A stretch of 64,000 nt of DNA from Neisseria subflava (GTDB taxonomy: Bacteria > Pseudomonadota > Gammaproteobacteria > Burkholderiales > Neisseriaceae). The notes under the pieces were generated by a model. That model was not told the DNA's origin, searched no databases, and saw nothing but the letters and a program-made list of their open reading frames with translations. Positions 25,323-34,235 of this stretch are shown here, one piece after another. The stretch covers positions 1,984,001-2,048,000 of the forward strand of contig NZ_CP073115.1 of NCBI RefSeq assembly GCF_024205705.1, read 5' to 3'. The translations under genes and the position numbers were made by a program. Within the stretch, counting starts at the first letter, position 1. The number at the start of each line of letters is the position of its first letter.

Positions 25323-27330
25323 GGTTCAAATCCTTGGCAAGCTGCTGCAATTGCCGTGTGTGTTGCGGAAATTCTTTCTGCAAGTCGCGTTCGTTGCGGC
25401 TGGAAGACATGGCAAAACGGATACGGCCGTCTGAAAACAGCAGCCAAGCACGTTTTTCACGAATATAGAACATAAACACCGTACCCAACACCAGCAATAC
25501 CGACCCCAAATACACCAGGAATGCACCCGGCGAACGGGTCATCTGCAGGCCGGAAGAGCGCACTTCGGCAAAACTATCCAGTTGCAGCATCATTGGCGCG
25601 GGATATTCGGTCAAACCTGTGTAAGCATCCATTGCATGCAGCAGGAAGCGGTTGCGTTTTTCATCTTGCGGCCAAGCCGGCAGATTGTATGTGCTGATCG
25701 TGTCTTCCAAAGCGGCATTCATCACGCCATAGAGCATCTCATAGAAATAGCCCTGCATTTTTTCCTGCTGATCTTTCGGAATGTTGGTGGTAACAAATTC
25801 GTCCAAAGCCAAATAGCCGCCTTTGGCAAAAATCGACAAAGTGTTTTCCGCCGCCGCCATGAATTGCTCACGGATTTCGGCAGGCGCGCCTTTAACGGCG
25901 TTGACAACGGTTTTACGGCGTGCTGCATCATCTTTCAGATATTGGCGCAAAGCCATAAAGGTGTCGATTTGGCCGTTGTTATCCATCGGAATGCGCAACC
26001 AACGGTATTGCTGCGCCAAGCCGCTGCGTGTGCCGGTAATGAAGAAATAGTCTTCATCTTGTTTTACCGGCAACATATAGTTTTTATATTCGACCGCCTG
26101 CCCTGCTTTGTCGCGGATGCGGTAAACGATAGACGGGCCGATATTGGTGTATTTTTTGCCTTCTTGACGGACGGAGCGAACATCGTTGAGGGCGGATTTC
26201 AAGTTCTGCTCTTTTTCAGACGGCTCGCTCATGTCTTCGACGTTCATCGAAGTAAACTGGTCGAATTCCAGTTTATAAGAGGTCTTGCCCAAATCCAGCG
26301 GAAACTCGCGCATGGAAGTCGCTTTGAGTTTGACCGGAGTACGGTCGGCATCAGCCAGATTCCACGCTTTAAACGTCAAGTCCGAGCCGCCGTCGGCGAA
26401 ACTTGCCTGATAAACCGTAATACCGTGCAGCGTCAAAGGATGGTTGACGCGGATAGTGTGTTCGCTGACTTTGCCGGTTGCCTTGTCCGTGACTTCCAAG
26501 TCGCTGGCGAAATCGCGCGGCATACCGGTATCGTAAAAATCAATATGGAATTTCTTCAATTTGACCGAAAACGGCAAGTCTTGCACGAGCATGCCGTTAT
26601 CCGCATTCAGAAATACCACGTCCGCGCTCTGACCTTCCGAAATATTGACATTGCCCCTAAACGACAAATTAGACGTACCCAACACGCTTTCGGGCTTAAA
26701 GTCTTTGGCGTAAACCGCCGTATTGTCCGGCACGACCCGGCCGGTAAGCATACCGATTTTCAGCAGAATATTGCTGTCTATCAAACCGCCCAAACAAATC
26801 ACAATCAGCGCGGCATGGGCAAAGATATAGCCCCATTTGTTCATCGCACCTTTTTTCGCCGCCACCAAAACCGAACCGTCTTCACGCGTAACGGTTTTAC
26901 AGCCGTAGCCCTGCACTTCCAAATACCGTTGTGCGACTTTGGGCGTCACCTGTCCGTCTAAAACGATGGAATGGCGCATTGCCGCCAGCGATTTTTCCTT
27001 CGCGTTTTCACGGAAGGAACGAATCTCGCGCAAAAACGGCGGAACATTGCGAATCAAGCACAATCCGGTGGAAACCACCAAAAACATCATGATGACAACG
27101 AACCACGCCGAGGCGTACACGTCGTACAGACCCAAAAAGCCGAAAATCTGCGACCAAAACGGGCCGAATTTCACCAAATAATCGACTTGCGGCTGGTTTT
27201 GCTGCAAGACCGTACCGATAATCGAAGCTACGCCCAACAGGCTGAGCAGGGCGACGGCAAAACGCATGGAGCTGAAAAAGGCAAACCACGGTCTATGGAT
27301 GAGTGGGACGGATGATGAAGATTTACTCAT
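25315..27330 (-). CDS. ccsB: System II cytochrome c biogenesis protein CcsB (ResB)
   Basis: A 671-residue ResB-family protein with three N-terminal spans (FFSSMRFAVALLSLLGVASIIG near residue 18; then one near 75), a large periplasmic domain and a final span near residue 610 (GAFLVYLGSVLLVLGTVFMF). It forms the haem synthetase complex with CcsA. Upstream and on the same strand is no obvious operon partner; cytochrome c4, one of its clients, is next. Confidence 0.93.
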   Translation of the reverse strand: MSKSSSSVPLIHRPWFAFFSSMRFAVALLSLLGVASIIGTVLQQNQPQVDYLVKFGPFWSQIFGFLGLYDVYASAWFVVIMMFLVVSTGLCLIRNVPPFLREIRSFRENAKEKSLAAMRHSIVLDGQVTPKVAQRYLEVQGYGCKTVTREDGSVLVAAKKGAMNKWGYIFAHAALIVICLGGLIDSNILLKIGMLTGRVVPDNTAVYAKDFKPESVLGTSNLSFRGNVNISEGQSADVVFLNADNGMLVQDLPFSVKLKKFHIDFYDTGMPRDFASDLEVTDKATGKVSEHTIRVNHPLTLHGITVYQASFADGGSDLTFKAWNLADADRTPVKLKATSMREFPLDLGKTSYKLEFDQFTSMNVEDMSEPSEKEQNLKSALNDVRSVRQEGKKYTNIGPSIVYRIRDKAGQAVEYKNYMLPVKQDEDYFFITGTRSGLAQQYRWLRIPMDNNGQIDTFMALRQYLKDDAARRKTVVNAVKGAPAEIREQFMAAAENTLSIFAKGGYLALDEFVTTNIPKDQQEKMQGYFYEMLYGVMNAALEDTISTYNLPAWPQDEKRNRFLLHAMDAYTGLTEYPAPMMLQLDSFAEVRSSGLQMTRSPGAFLVYLGSVLLVLGTVFMFYIREKRAWLLFSDGRIRFAMSSSRNERDLQKEFPQHTRQLQQLAKDLNHE

Positions 27331-27477
27331 GTCTCAAATGTCGGCTTGGGGCAACCCGATCGGTAGAACGGACTGCTATGACGTGTGATGCGAAAGGAAG
27401 AATACTGCATATTGTAGTAAAAATCTTGCTATCGCTATTTGAAAAAACCAATCAGGCTTATCGGCCTATATTGGCTA

Positions 27478-27506
27478 AGGCCGTCTGAAGAGTTTTCAGA
27501 CGGCCT
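27478..27506. terminator. Inverted DUS pair downstream of cycA
   Basis: Copies at 27478-27489 and 27495-27506 with a 5-base loop. It ends the leftward cycA transcript before ccsB. Confidence 0.65.
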
Positions 27507-27534
27507 GTATCAATAAGCTCGTTTCAAAACGAAA

Positions 27535-28158
27535 TTAGTGCAAACCTTGGATGAAGTTGGCTACTGCGTTCAACTCTTCTTCGCTCAGGCGGTTGGCAAT
27601 ATCGGCCATGATGGCGTTTTTGCGTTGACCGGATTGGTAAGCTTTCATTTGCTCGACAACGTAAGCTTTGTGTTGGCCGCCCAGACGAGGATAGGCTTGG
27701 ATTTCAGTACCGCCGCCAGGGATACCTGCGCCGCTAGGACCGTGGCAAGACATACATGCCGGCAGTTTTTTAGCGCTCAGGCCGCCGCGATAGATTTTCG
27801 CGCCCAGCTCTGGGTTTTCTTTAGGATTGGCTTCGCCCGGTTTGCCTTGTTGTTTAGCGTAGTAGGCGGCAGCGTCGCGGATGTCTTGTTCGGACAAGTT
27901 CATCACCATCGGTTTCATCACGCCGGCAGCACCGTGGGTACGGGTACCGTCTTTGATGGCCATGGTTTGACCGTAGGTGTAGGCCGCAGCCTGACCTGCC
28001 AGTTTAGGATAAGTTGCGATACCGCTGTTACCATCGGCTGCGTGACACGCCGCACAGATAGTAGTCGCTACCTGTTTGCCTTTTTCAGCATCTGCTTTAG
28101 GGGCAGCGGAAACCGCACCGGCAGCCAATACCAAGGCCAATAAAGTCAATCGTTTCAT
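27535..28158 (-). CDS. cycA: Cytochrome c4, dihaem
   Basis: A 207-residue periplasmic protein with a cleavable signal (MKRLTLLALVLAAGAVSA) and two class I cytochrome c domains. The haem sites are CAACH (first half) and CMSCH (second half). Conserved Met ligands are in GVMKPMVMNL and QRKNAIMADI. In Neisseria, c4 carries electrons from the bc1 complex to the cbb3 oxidase. GGAG precedes the ATG. Confidence 0.93.
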   Translation of the reverse strand: MKRLTLLALVLAAGAVSAAPKADAEKGKQVATTICAACHAADGNSGIATYPKLAGQAAAYTYGQTMAIKDGTRTHGAAGVMKPMVMNLSEQDIRDAAAYYAKQQGKPGEANPKENPELGAKIYRGGLSAKKLPACMSCHGPSGAGIPGGGTEIQAYPRLGGQHKAYVVEQMKAYQSGQRKNAIMADIANRLSEEELNAVANFIQGLH

Positions 28159-28308
28159 GGAGTGCTCCTGATTACAGCATTGCGTACCGCGTCAATGCCT
28201 TTTTTATACTCAAATACCGGGGAATTTTCCCGATTAAAACCGATAATTCTATAAACGTGCTATTCTATACCAAGTTTACATTAAATTACTACTCAAATTA
28301 CCAAACTG

Positions 28309-28347
28309 CTGCAACATAAATGCCCGATACAAATTATGATGTTGCAG
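28309..28347 (+). repeat. 9-bp inverted repeat in the engB leader
   Basis: CTGCAACAT (28309-28317) and ATGTTGCAG (28339-28347) are perfect arms around a 21-base loop, 26 bases before the engB ATG. No function is evident. Confidence 0.4.
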
Positions 28348-28373
28348 TTTTGTTTCCATGCAAGGAAATACTG

Positions 28374-29015
28374 ATGAACCTTTTTCAAAACGCCAAATTC
28401 TTTACAACGGTCAACCATCTGAAAGACCTGCCCGACACGCCGGCCGAGATTGCCTTTGTCGGCCGAAGCAATGCCGGCAAATCCAGCGCCATCAATACCT
28501 TAACCAATCATGTGCGCCTTGCCTACGTTTCCAAAACACCGGGCCGCACCCAACACATCAATTTCTTTGAACTGGAAAACGGCAATTTCATGGTCGACTT
28601 GCCCGGCTACGGCTACGCGCAAGTACCGGAGGCCATTCGTGCACACTGGGTAAAACTCTTGGGCGACTACCTGCAACAACGCCGCCAACTGATCGGCCTG
28701 ATTCTGATTATGGACTCGCGCCATCCACTCAAGGCTTTAGACATTCAAATGCTGGACTTCTTCCACATCACCGGCCGCCCTGTGCATATCCTGCTGTCAA
28801 AAGCAGACAAACTGTCTAAAAACGATCAGATTAAAACTTTGGCGGCGGTAAAAAAATCACTCAAACCCTACACCGAGCGTCAAAAAATCAGCGTTCAACT
28901 GTTCTCCAGCCTGAAAAAACAAGGCATGGACGAAGTCAATCAAGTGGTCAGCTCATGGTTTGACGCGCATCGCGAAGAAATCGAGAATCTTGCAGGTGAA
29001 GCATTGCCTGAGTGA
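28374..29015 (+). CDS. engB: Ribosome biogenesis GTPase EngB (YsxC/YihA)
   Basis: A 213-residue single-domain GTPase with G1 GRSNAGKSSA, G3 DLPGYGYAQV and the G4 motif SKADKL. It helps assemble the large ribosomal subunit. The start at 28374 (MNLFQNAKFFTTV) gives the family N-terminus and has AAGGAAA upstream. Longer in-frame starts would cross the inverted repeat in the leader. Confidence 0.95.
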   Translation: MNLFQNAKFFTTVNHLKDLPDTPAEIAFVGRSNAGKSSAINTLTNHVRLAYVSKTPGRTQHINFFELENGNFMVDLPGYGYAQVPEAIRAHWVKLLGDYLQQRRQLIGLILIMDSRHPLKALDIQMLDFFHITGRPVHILLSKADKLSKNDQIKTLAAVKKSLKPYTERQKISVQLFSSLKKQGMDEVNQVVSSWFDAHREEIENLAGEALPE

Positions 29016-29229
29016 TTGTAAAACAAGGTGGAATGAGATGAGTTGACCAACCGCAAATCTTATTCCGTCATTTGTTTTTCTATAATGCCGTTTTCTATCT
29101 GACTTTCAAAGGGTATGTATACGTATACCCTTTTTTATTGCGTTTTTTTATTTTCTTATCGCAAACTAAAAATAACGACGTGTCAGTGAAAAATTTTAAA
29201 AAGCATGGTCTTATTCAACTAAACCTTTT

Positions 29230-29448
29230 TCAGACGGCCTTTGCCTCATCTTCGCCATTCGTCCAACCAGCTTCTTTCAATTTCCGCTGTTGCGCGTCAT
29301 AACGTGCTTTTTCCGCCCAATACATTGTCTGAATACAGGCATCGCCGCACTCGCTGCCGCAACATTCCCACGACTCGGGACGGACGGGTTCGTCTAATAA
29401 CGGCTCGCCCAAGATGGCTTCGGCTTTATTCTTCAGAGTCGTATCCAT
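29230..29448 (-). CDS. Small Cys-rich oxidoreductase-like protein
   Basis: A 72-residue protein with PESWECCGSECGDACIQTMYW, resembling the oxidoreductase-like N-terminal domain (PF09791-type) short proteins. Function is unknown. The four clustered cysteines could bind a metal or form disulfides. The last residues A-V-stop come from a DUS. The start at 29448 overlaps the S4-domain gene by 23 bases; a start at 29481 is also open. Confidence 0.7.
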   Translation of the reverse strand: MDTTLKNKAEAILGEPLLDEPVRPESWECCGSECGDACIQTMYWAEKARYDAQQRKLKEAGWTNGEDEAKAV

Positions 29449-29662
29449 CGGCGATTTCCAAGCGCGCACCGTCAAACTCAATCACTTCGCCGCCGCGTAT
29501 TTTGGCGGTTTTACGGGTTTCAGTTTCGCCGTTACGCAATACCAGCCCTTCGGCGATAAACGCTTTTGCCTGTCCGCCGCTTTCGGCAAGGCCGGCCAAT
29601 TTCAACAGGTCGCACAACGCGATGTATTCGTTGTCTTCAAGATAGACGGTTGCTTCCATCAT
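29426..29662 (-). CDS. S4-domain RNA-binding protein (YbcJ-like)
   Basis: A 78-residue protein consisting of one S4 fold: YIALCDLLKLAGLAESGGQA then KAFIAEGLVLRNGE and TAKIRGGEVIEF. It is expected to bind RNA. The Met-Met start leaves 29659 as an equally good choice. It probably forms a two-gene unit with the Cys-rich protein gene that overlaps its end. Confidence 0.82.
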   Translation of the reverse strand: MMEATVYLEDNEYIALCDLLKLAGLAESGGQAKAFIAEGLVLRNGETETRKTAKIRGGEVIEFDGARLEIADGYDSEE

Positions 29663-29825
29663 TTAATCCTTTTCAATAATGGCGATATTTTAACATGGCC
29701 GTCTGAAAGAAAGCCCCCCTTCTGTTTGATTTGCTTTATCCAACCCCATTACATTTGGTTTTCAGACGGCCTTTAGCTGCCAACCCTGCTACAATACGCC
29801 TTTTATTGTTTACGCCGATTTTGCC

Positions 29826-29884
29826 ATGACCGAGCCGACCTACATCCCCTGCGCCTGCATACTGAATTCTCGATTACCGACGGT
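29826..29884 (+). pseudogene. Out-of-frame 5' end of dnaE
   Basis: An ATG at 29826 encodes MTEPTYIP, a normal DnaE start, but the frame then leaves the dnaE frame. Adding one C to the CCCC run at 29846-29849 restores LRLHTEFSITDGMVR, the PHP-domain beginning of DnaE. This is an apparent 1-bp deletion, either real or a sequencing error in a homopolymer. Confidence 0.75.
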
Positions 29885-32800
29885 ATGGTGCGGATTAAAA
29901 AACTGATTGCCAAAGCGCAGGAATACGGTTTGCCTGCTTTGGGCATCAGCGATTTGATGAACGAATTCGGCTTGGTGAAATTCTATAAAGCCTGCCGCGG
30001 CGCTGGGATTAAGCCGATCGGTGCAGCAGACGTGTGGATAGGCAATCCGAATGCGCCCGACAAGCCGTTTCGTGCCATGCTGATTATCCGCAACGATGCG
30101 GGCTATCTGCGCTTGAGCGAACTTTTGACGGAGGCCTATGTCGGCAAAGACCGCAATATCCATCATGCGGAACTTAATCCCGAATGGCTGGAAAACGGCG
30201 ACAACAGCGGCTTGATTTGCTTGAGTGGCGCACATTACAGCGAAGTGGGCGTGAATCTTTTGAACGGCAACGAAGACGCAGCGCGTGCGGCGGCGTTGAA
30301 ATATGCGGCATGGTTTCCCGATGCGTTTTATTTAGAGCTGCAACGCCTACCCGAACGACCCGAATGGGAGGCTTGCGTTTCCGGCAGCGTGAAACTGGCA
30401 GAGGAATTGGGTTTGCCGGTGGTAGCGACGCATCCGACTCAGTTTATGAGCCGCGACGATTTCAACGCACATGAGGCACGGGTGTGCATCGCAGGCGGCT
30501 GGGTATTGACAGACAAAAAACGTCCGCGCGATTTCACGCCGAGCCAGTTTTTCATTCCGCCGGAAACCATGGCCGAACGTTTCGCCGATTTGCCCGAAGC
30601 CTTGGAAAACACGGTAGAAATTGCCAAACGCTGTAATCTGCACATCACATTGGGCAAAAACTTCCTGCCGCTCTTCCCTACCCCGGACGGCCTGTCGCTG
30701 GACGATTATTTGGTGAAGCTGTCCAACGAGGGCTTGCAGGAACGTATGGTTCAGCTTTATCCCGACGAGGCGGAGCGTGCGGCAAAAATGCCGGAATATC
30801 AGGAACGTTTGGATTTTGAGCTGAACATCATTATCCAGATGAAATTCCCCGGCTATTTCCTTATCGTACAAGACTTTATCAACTGGGCAAAAACACACGG
30901 CTGTCCGGTAGGACCGGGCCGTGGTTCGGGTGCAGGCTCATTGGTGGCGTATTCATTGAAGATTACCGACCTCGACCCGCTGAAATACGCGCTGCTGTTC
31001 GAACGTTTCTTGAACCCCGAACGCGTCTCCATGCCTGACTTTGACGTTGACTTCTGTCAGGCAAACCGCGGCCGCGTGATTGAATATGTGCGCGAGAAAT
31101 ACGGCGCGGATGCGGTAAGCCAGATTGTTACCTTCGGCACGATGTCGTCCAAAGCGGTGATTCGCGACGTGGGGCGTGTGCTGGAACTGCCGTTTATGCT
31201 GTGCGACAAACTGTCCAAGCTGATTCCGTTGGAAGCCAATAAACCCCTGAGTTTGGAAAAAGCCATGGAGACCGAGCCGCAGATTCAGGAATTGATTGAA
31301 GCAGAAGAAGCGGACGAACTGATTACGCTGGCGAAAAAGCTGGAAGACTTGACGCGCGGTTTGGGTATGCACGCAGGCGGCGTATTGATTGCGCCGGGCA
31401 AGATTTCCGATTACAGCCCCGTGTATCAGGCGGACGAATCCGCCTCGCCCGTATCTATGTACGACAAGGGCGACGTAGAAGACGTGGGTTTGGTGAAGTT
31501 CGACTTTTTGGGTCTGCGCAACCTGACCATTATCGAAATGGCGCAGAACAACATCAAAAACACCACCGGCGATATCGTCGATGTTGGCAAGATTCCGCTT
31601 GACGACCAAGCCGCCTACCAAATCTTCCGCGATGCGAACACCACCGCCGTCTTCCAGTTCGAGTCGACCGGCATGAAAAAAATGCTGAAAACGGCGCACA
31701 CCACCAAGTTTGAAGAACTCATCGCCTTCGTATCGCTCTACCGCCCAGGCCCGATGGACAACATCCCCGACTTCGTCGCGCGCATAAAGGGTCAGGAATT
31801 CCAATATATTCACCCGCTGCTCGAAGGCATCCTCGCGCCGACCTACGGCATTATGGTGTATCAGGAACAAGTGATGCAGGCGGCGCAGATTATCGGCGGC
31901 TACTCGCTCGGCGGCGCGGACTTGCTGCGGCGCGCCATGGGTAAGAAAAAACCCGAAGAAATGGTAAAACACCGCGAAATCTTCGCCGAAGGCGCGGCAA
32001 AACAAGGCATTTCGCGCGAAAAATCCGACGAAATCTTCAACTACATGGAAAAATTCGCCGGCTACGGTTTCAACAAATCCCACGCCGCCGCCTACGCCCT
32101 GATTTCCTACCAGACCGCATGGCTCAAAGCCCATTATCCCGCCGAATTTATGGCGGCAACCATGTCGTCTGAATTGGACAATACCGACCAGCTCAAGCAT
32201 TTCTACGACGACTGCCGCGCCAACGGCATCGAGTTCCTGCCGCCCGACATCAACGAATCCGACTACCGCTTCACGCCGTATCCGAACATGAAAATCCGCT
32301 ACGCACTCGGCGCGATTAAAGGCACGGGCGAAGCCGCCGTCGAATCCATCATCGCCGCGCGGCAAAGCGGCGGCAAGTTTACCGGCCTCTTGGACTTCTG
32401 CGAGCGCGTCGGCAAAGAACACATGAACCGCCGCACCCTCGAAGCTCTAATCCGCGGCGGCGCGTTCGACAGCATCGAACCCAACCGCGCCATGCTCTTG
32501 GCGAACATCGACCTTGCCATGAACAACGCCGACCAAAAAGCCGCCAACGCCAATCAGGGCGGACTTTTCGACATGATGGAAGACGCCATCGAACCGGTGC
32601 AGCTCGTTGACGCGCCCATGTGGAGCGAGTCGGAAAAACTCGCCGAAGAAAAAACCGTCATCGGCTTTTATCTGTCCGGACACCCGTTCGGCCCATATGC
32701 CCAAGAAGTCCGCCAAATCGCCCCGACCAAGTTAGGCCGTCTGAAACCGCAAGACAGCGTGCGCCTCGCCGGGTTCGTGACCGCCGTGCGCACCATGATG

Positions 32801-33259
32801 GGCAAGCGCGGCAAAATCGCCTTCGTCAGCCTTGAAGATTTGAGCAGTCTGGTGGAAATCATGGTCAGCGGCCACACGCTGGAAAACTGCGCAGACTACC
32901 TCAAACCCGACCAAGTACTGATTATCGAATCCAAAGTCAGCCGCGACGACTACGGCGGCGGCGACGGGCTGCGTATCATGGCCAACCAAGTCATGACCCT
33001 GCAAATGGCGCGCGAACGCTACGCCCGCAGCCTCAGCCTCGCCCTCGCACCCGGCCACGACATCACGCGCCTCGCCGCCATCCTTACTGCCCACCGCCTG
33101 CCCGACACGTCGCACATTCCGCTGCAACTGTCGTACAGCAACGGCAAAGCATCAGGCAAATTGAAAATTTCACCCAAATGGATGGTAACGCCAAGCACCG
33201 CCTTGTTTGACGAACTGGAAACATTGCTCGGCAGCAGGGCCGTCCGCGTGAATTGGTAA
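29885..33259 (+). CDS. dnaE: DNA polymerase III alpha subunit
   Basis: The open frame gives 1124 residues. It contains the PHP domain (missing its first about 20 residues because of the frame problem at 29846-29849), the polymerase core with PDFDVDF (catalytic Asp residues) and GPGRGSGAGSLVAYSL, the finger region RPGPMDNIP, an HhH region and an OB fold (MGKRGKIAFVSLED). It is the replicative polymerase. The gene is essential, so an intact 29826 start is expected in the living cell; otherwise translation must start at 29885. Confidence 0.95.
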   Translation: MVRIKKLIAKAQEYGLPALGISDLMNEFGLVKFYKACRGAGIKPIGAADVWIGNPNAPDKPFRAMLIIRNDAGYLRLSELLTEAYVGKDRNIHHAELNPEWLENGDNSGLICLSGAHYSEVGVNLLNGNEDAARAAALKYAAWFPDAFYLELQRLPERPEWEACVSGSVKLAEELGLPVVATHPTQFMSRDDFNAHEARVCIAGGWVLTDKKRPRDFTPSQFFIPPETMAERFADLPEALENTVEIAKRCNLHITLGKNFLPLFPTPDGLSLDDYLVKLSNEGLQERMVQLYPDEAERAAKMPEYQERLDFELNIIIQMKFPGYFLIVQDFINWAKTHGCPVGPGRGSGAGSLVAYSLKITDLDPLKYALLFERFLNPERVSMPDFDVDFCQANRGRVIEYVREKYGADAVSQIVTFGTMSSKAVIRDVGRVLELPFMLCDKLSKLIPLEANKPLSLEKAMETEPQIQELIEAEEADELITLAKKLEDLTRGLGMHAGGVLIAPGKISDYSPVYQADESASPVSMYDKGDVEDVGLVKFDFLGLRNLTIIEMAQNNIKNTTGDIVDVGKIPLDDQAAYQIFRDANTTAVFQFESTGMKKMLKTAHTTKFEELIAFVSLYRPGPMDNIPDFVARIKGQEFQYIHPLLEGILAPTYGIMVYQEQVMQAAQIIGGYSLGGADLLRRAMGKKKPEEMVKHREIFAEGAAKQGISREKSDEIFNYMEKFAGYGFNKSHAAAYALISYQTAWLKAHYPAEFMAATMSSELDNTDQLKHFYDDCRANGIEFLPPDINESDYRFTPYPNMKIRYALGAIKGTGEAAVESIIAARQSGGKFTGLLDFCERVGKEHMNRRTLEALIRGGAFDSIEPNRAMLLANIDLAMNNADQKAANANQGGLFDMMEDAIEPVQLVDAPMWSESEKLAEEKTVIGFYLSGHPFGPYAQEVRQIAPTKLGRLKPQDSVRLAGFVTAVRTMMGKRGKIAFVSLEDLSSLVEIMVSGHTLENCADYLKPDQVLIIESKVSRDDYGGGDGLRIMANQVMTLQMARERYARSLSLALAPGHDITRLAAILTAHRLPDTSHIPLQLSYSNGKASGKLKISPKWMVTPSTALFDELETLLGSRAVRVNW

Positions 33260-33265
33260 AACTAA

Positions 33266-33297
33266 AGGCCGTCTGAAACCATATGTTCAGACGGCCT
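33266..33297. terminator. Inverted DUS pair after dnaE
   Basis: Copies at 33266-33277 and 33286-33297 with an 8-base loop, followed by TTTAATTT. Confidence 0.7.
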
Positions 33298-33399
33298 TTA
33301 ATTTAAAAAGCGCTTTAAAAACATAAATCGGATAAAGATTTAGGCTTTCAGACAGCCTTATTGAATAGAGTGATTATCTGAAAAGTTTATTACACAAAG

Positions 33400-33572
33400 C
33401 CTTTGATTAATAAGGAAAGATAGCCCACAACAAAGGGGAGCGACAATGCCGAAACAATGCCAAGCACCCAGTAAATACATTGGCTCAGTACAGATTTTGA
33501 GGCGGTAAGCCGCAGCAGTTTTAAATACAGGGCAAACGAAGCAAAGGGGGTGAAAATACACCCCCTTTTTCT
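33400..33572 (+). ncRNA. Candidate small RNA or short-ORF transcript
   Basis: An isolated terminator (GGGGGTG then CACCCCC and TTTTT, about 33545-33572) has no recognised gene before it. Upstream lie a GCGG/CCGC hairpin and, at 33452, a 20-codon ORF (MPKQCQAPSKYI...) preceded by AAAGGGGAG. A transcript between the dnaE and histidine-rich genes is likely. Whether it is coding is open. The rest of the 33298-33610 gap shows nothing else. Confidence 0.35.
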
Positions 33573-33610
33573 ATAGAAGCCCCATATTAAAGGCCGTCTG
33601 AAAAACAGTT

Positions 33611-33946
33611 TTATTTAACGATTTCAACCGGGCCGTGGTCGTCGCAGTGGTTGCCGTGTTGGTGATGCAGACGGCCGTTGACGATGTAGTCGACGTGATC
33701 GCCGTGCGGTACGGCTTCGTGGCCGCAACCTTCGCCGTGAACGTGGCCGTGGCAGGTATCAACCGGATGGCAGCCGTCAGGGTTGGTTTCATTGACGCTC
33801 AGTGCATGCTCGTCGTAGTGGCCGTTGTGCTCATGGTGCAGGTGGCCGTCGTGCAGATAATCGACGTGGCCTTCGTGCTTGATGGCAGTGTGGCCGCAGT
33901 TTGCGCCGTGAACGTGGTCATGATGTTCGTGGGTTTTACAGGTCAT
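33611..33946 (-). CDS. Histidine-rich metal-binding protein with internal duplication
   Basis: A 111-residue protein, about one quarter His, with no signal peptide. Two homologous halves are seen: CGHTAIKHEGHVDYLHDGH then LHHEHNGHYDEH, and CGHEAVPHGDHVDYIVNGR then LHHQHGNHCDDH. His, Cys and Asp suggest binding of zinc, nickel or copper; a cytoplasmic zinc store is the likeliest role by analogy. Its upstream gap holds two copies of a palindrome that could be a Zur-type operator. No named family is claimed. Confidence 0.75.
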   Translation of the reverse strand: MTCKTHEHHDHVHGANCGHTAIKHEGHVDYLHDGHLHHEHNGHYDEHALSVNETNPDGCHPVDTCHGHVHGEGCGHEAVPHGDHVDYIVNGRLHHQHGNHCDDHGPVEIVK

Positions 33947-34235
33947 TTTTCTCTCCTAAATGTTCAGTGAATAGCAATCTTTCTCGATTGATTATTCCAT
34001 CTTACCTTTTTTTGATGCAAGCGTAAAAAATTTTACAGTTATTAATATATTGTTACGATATATCATCTATTGATATATCAGCCTATTTTGTTTTTCAGAC
34101 GGCCTTTCATTCATCATTCATTCATTTTCAGCGGGTAATTTAACCCTTTCCGCCTATGTTGAATATCGAATTTTTCAGCCGTAACGGGTAATATTGAAAC
34201 CAAGGGATGAATCCTTCAAACAAACAGGTACTGTA
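33947..34235. other. AT-rich divergent promoter region
   Basis: This region separates the histidine-rich gene and the EVE-like gene. It contains the palindrome GATATATC twice (34057-34064 and 34072-34079), a DUS at about 34095-34106 and no ORF. Confidence 0.5.
34057..34080. promoter_or_regulatory. Possible metal-responsive operator
   Basis: GATATATCA occurs at 34057-34065 and 34072-34080, 15 bases apart, each with a perfect 8-bp dyad. It sits about 110-130 bases upstream of the histidine-rich gene. Control by Zur is an inference from the gene content only. Confidence 0.3.

Noticed and set aside
25582..26961. 459-codon rightward ORF inside ccsB
   Set aside because: It is antisense to a well-supported ResB-family gene with intact motifs.
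30953..32422. 489-codon leftward ORF inside dnaE
   Set aside because: It is the complement of the polymerase core, and the dnaE motifs are intact on the plus strand.
33358..33561. Leftward 67-codon ORF over the candidate small RNA
   Set aside because: It starts at a GTG inside the terminator stem and has no RBS; the plus-strand terminator argues for a rightward transcript.
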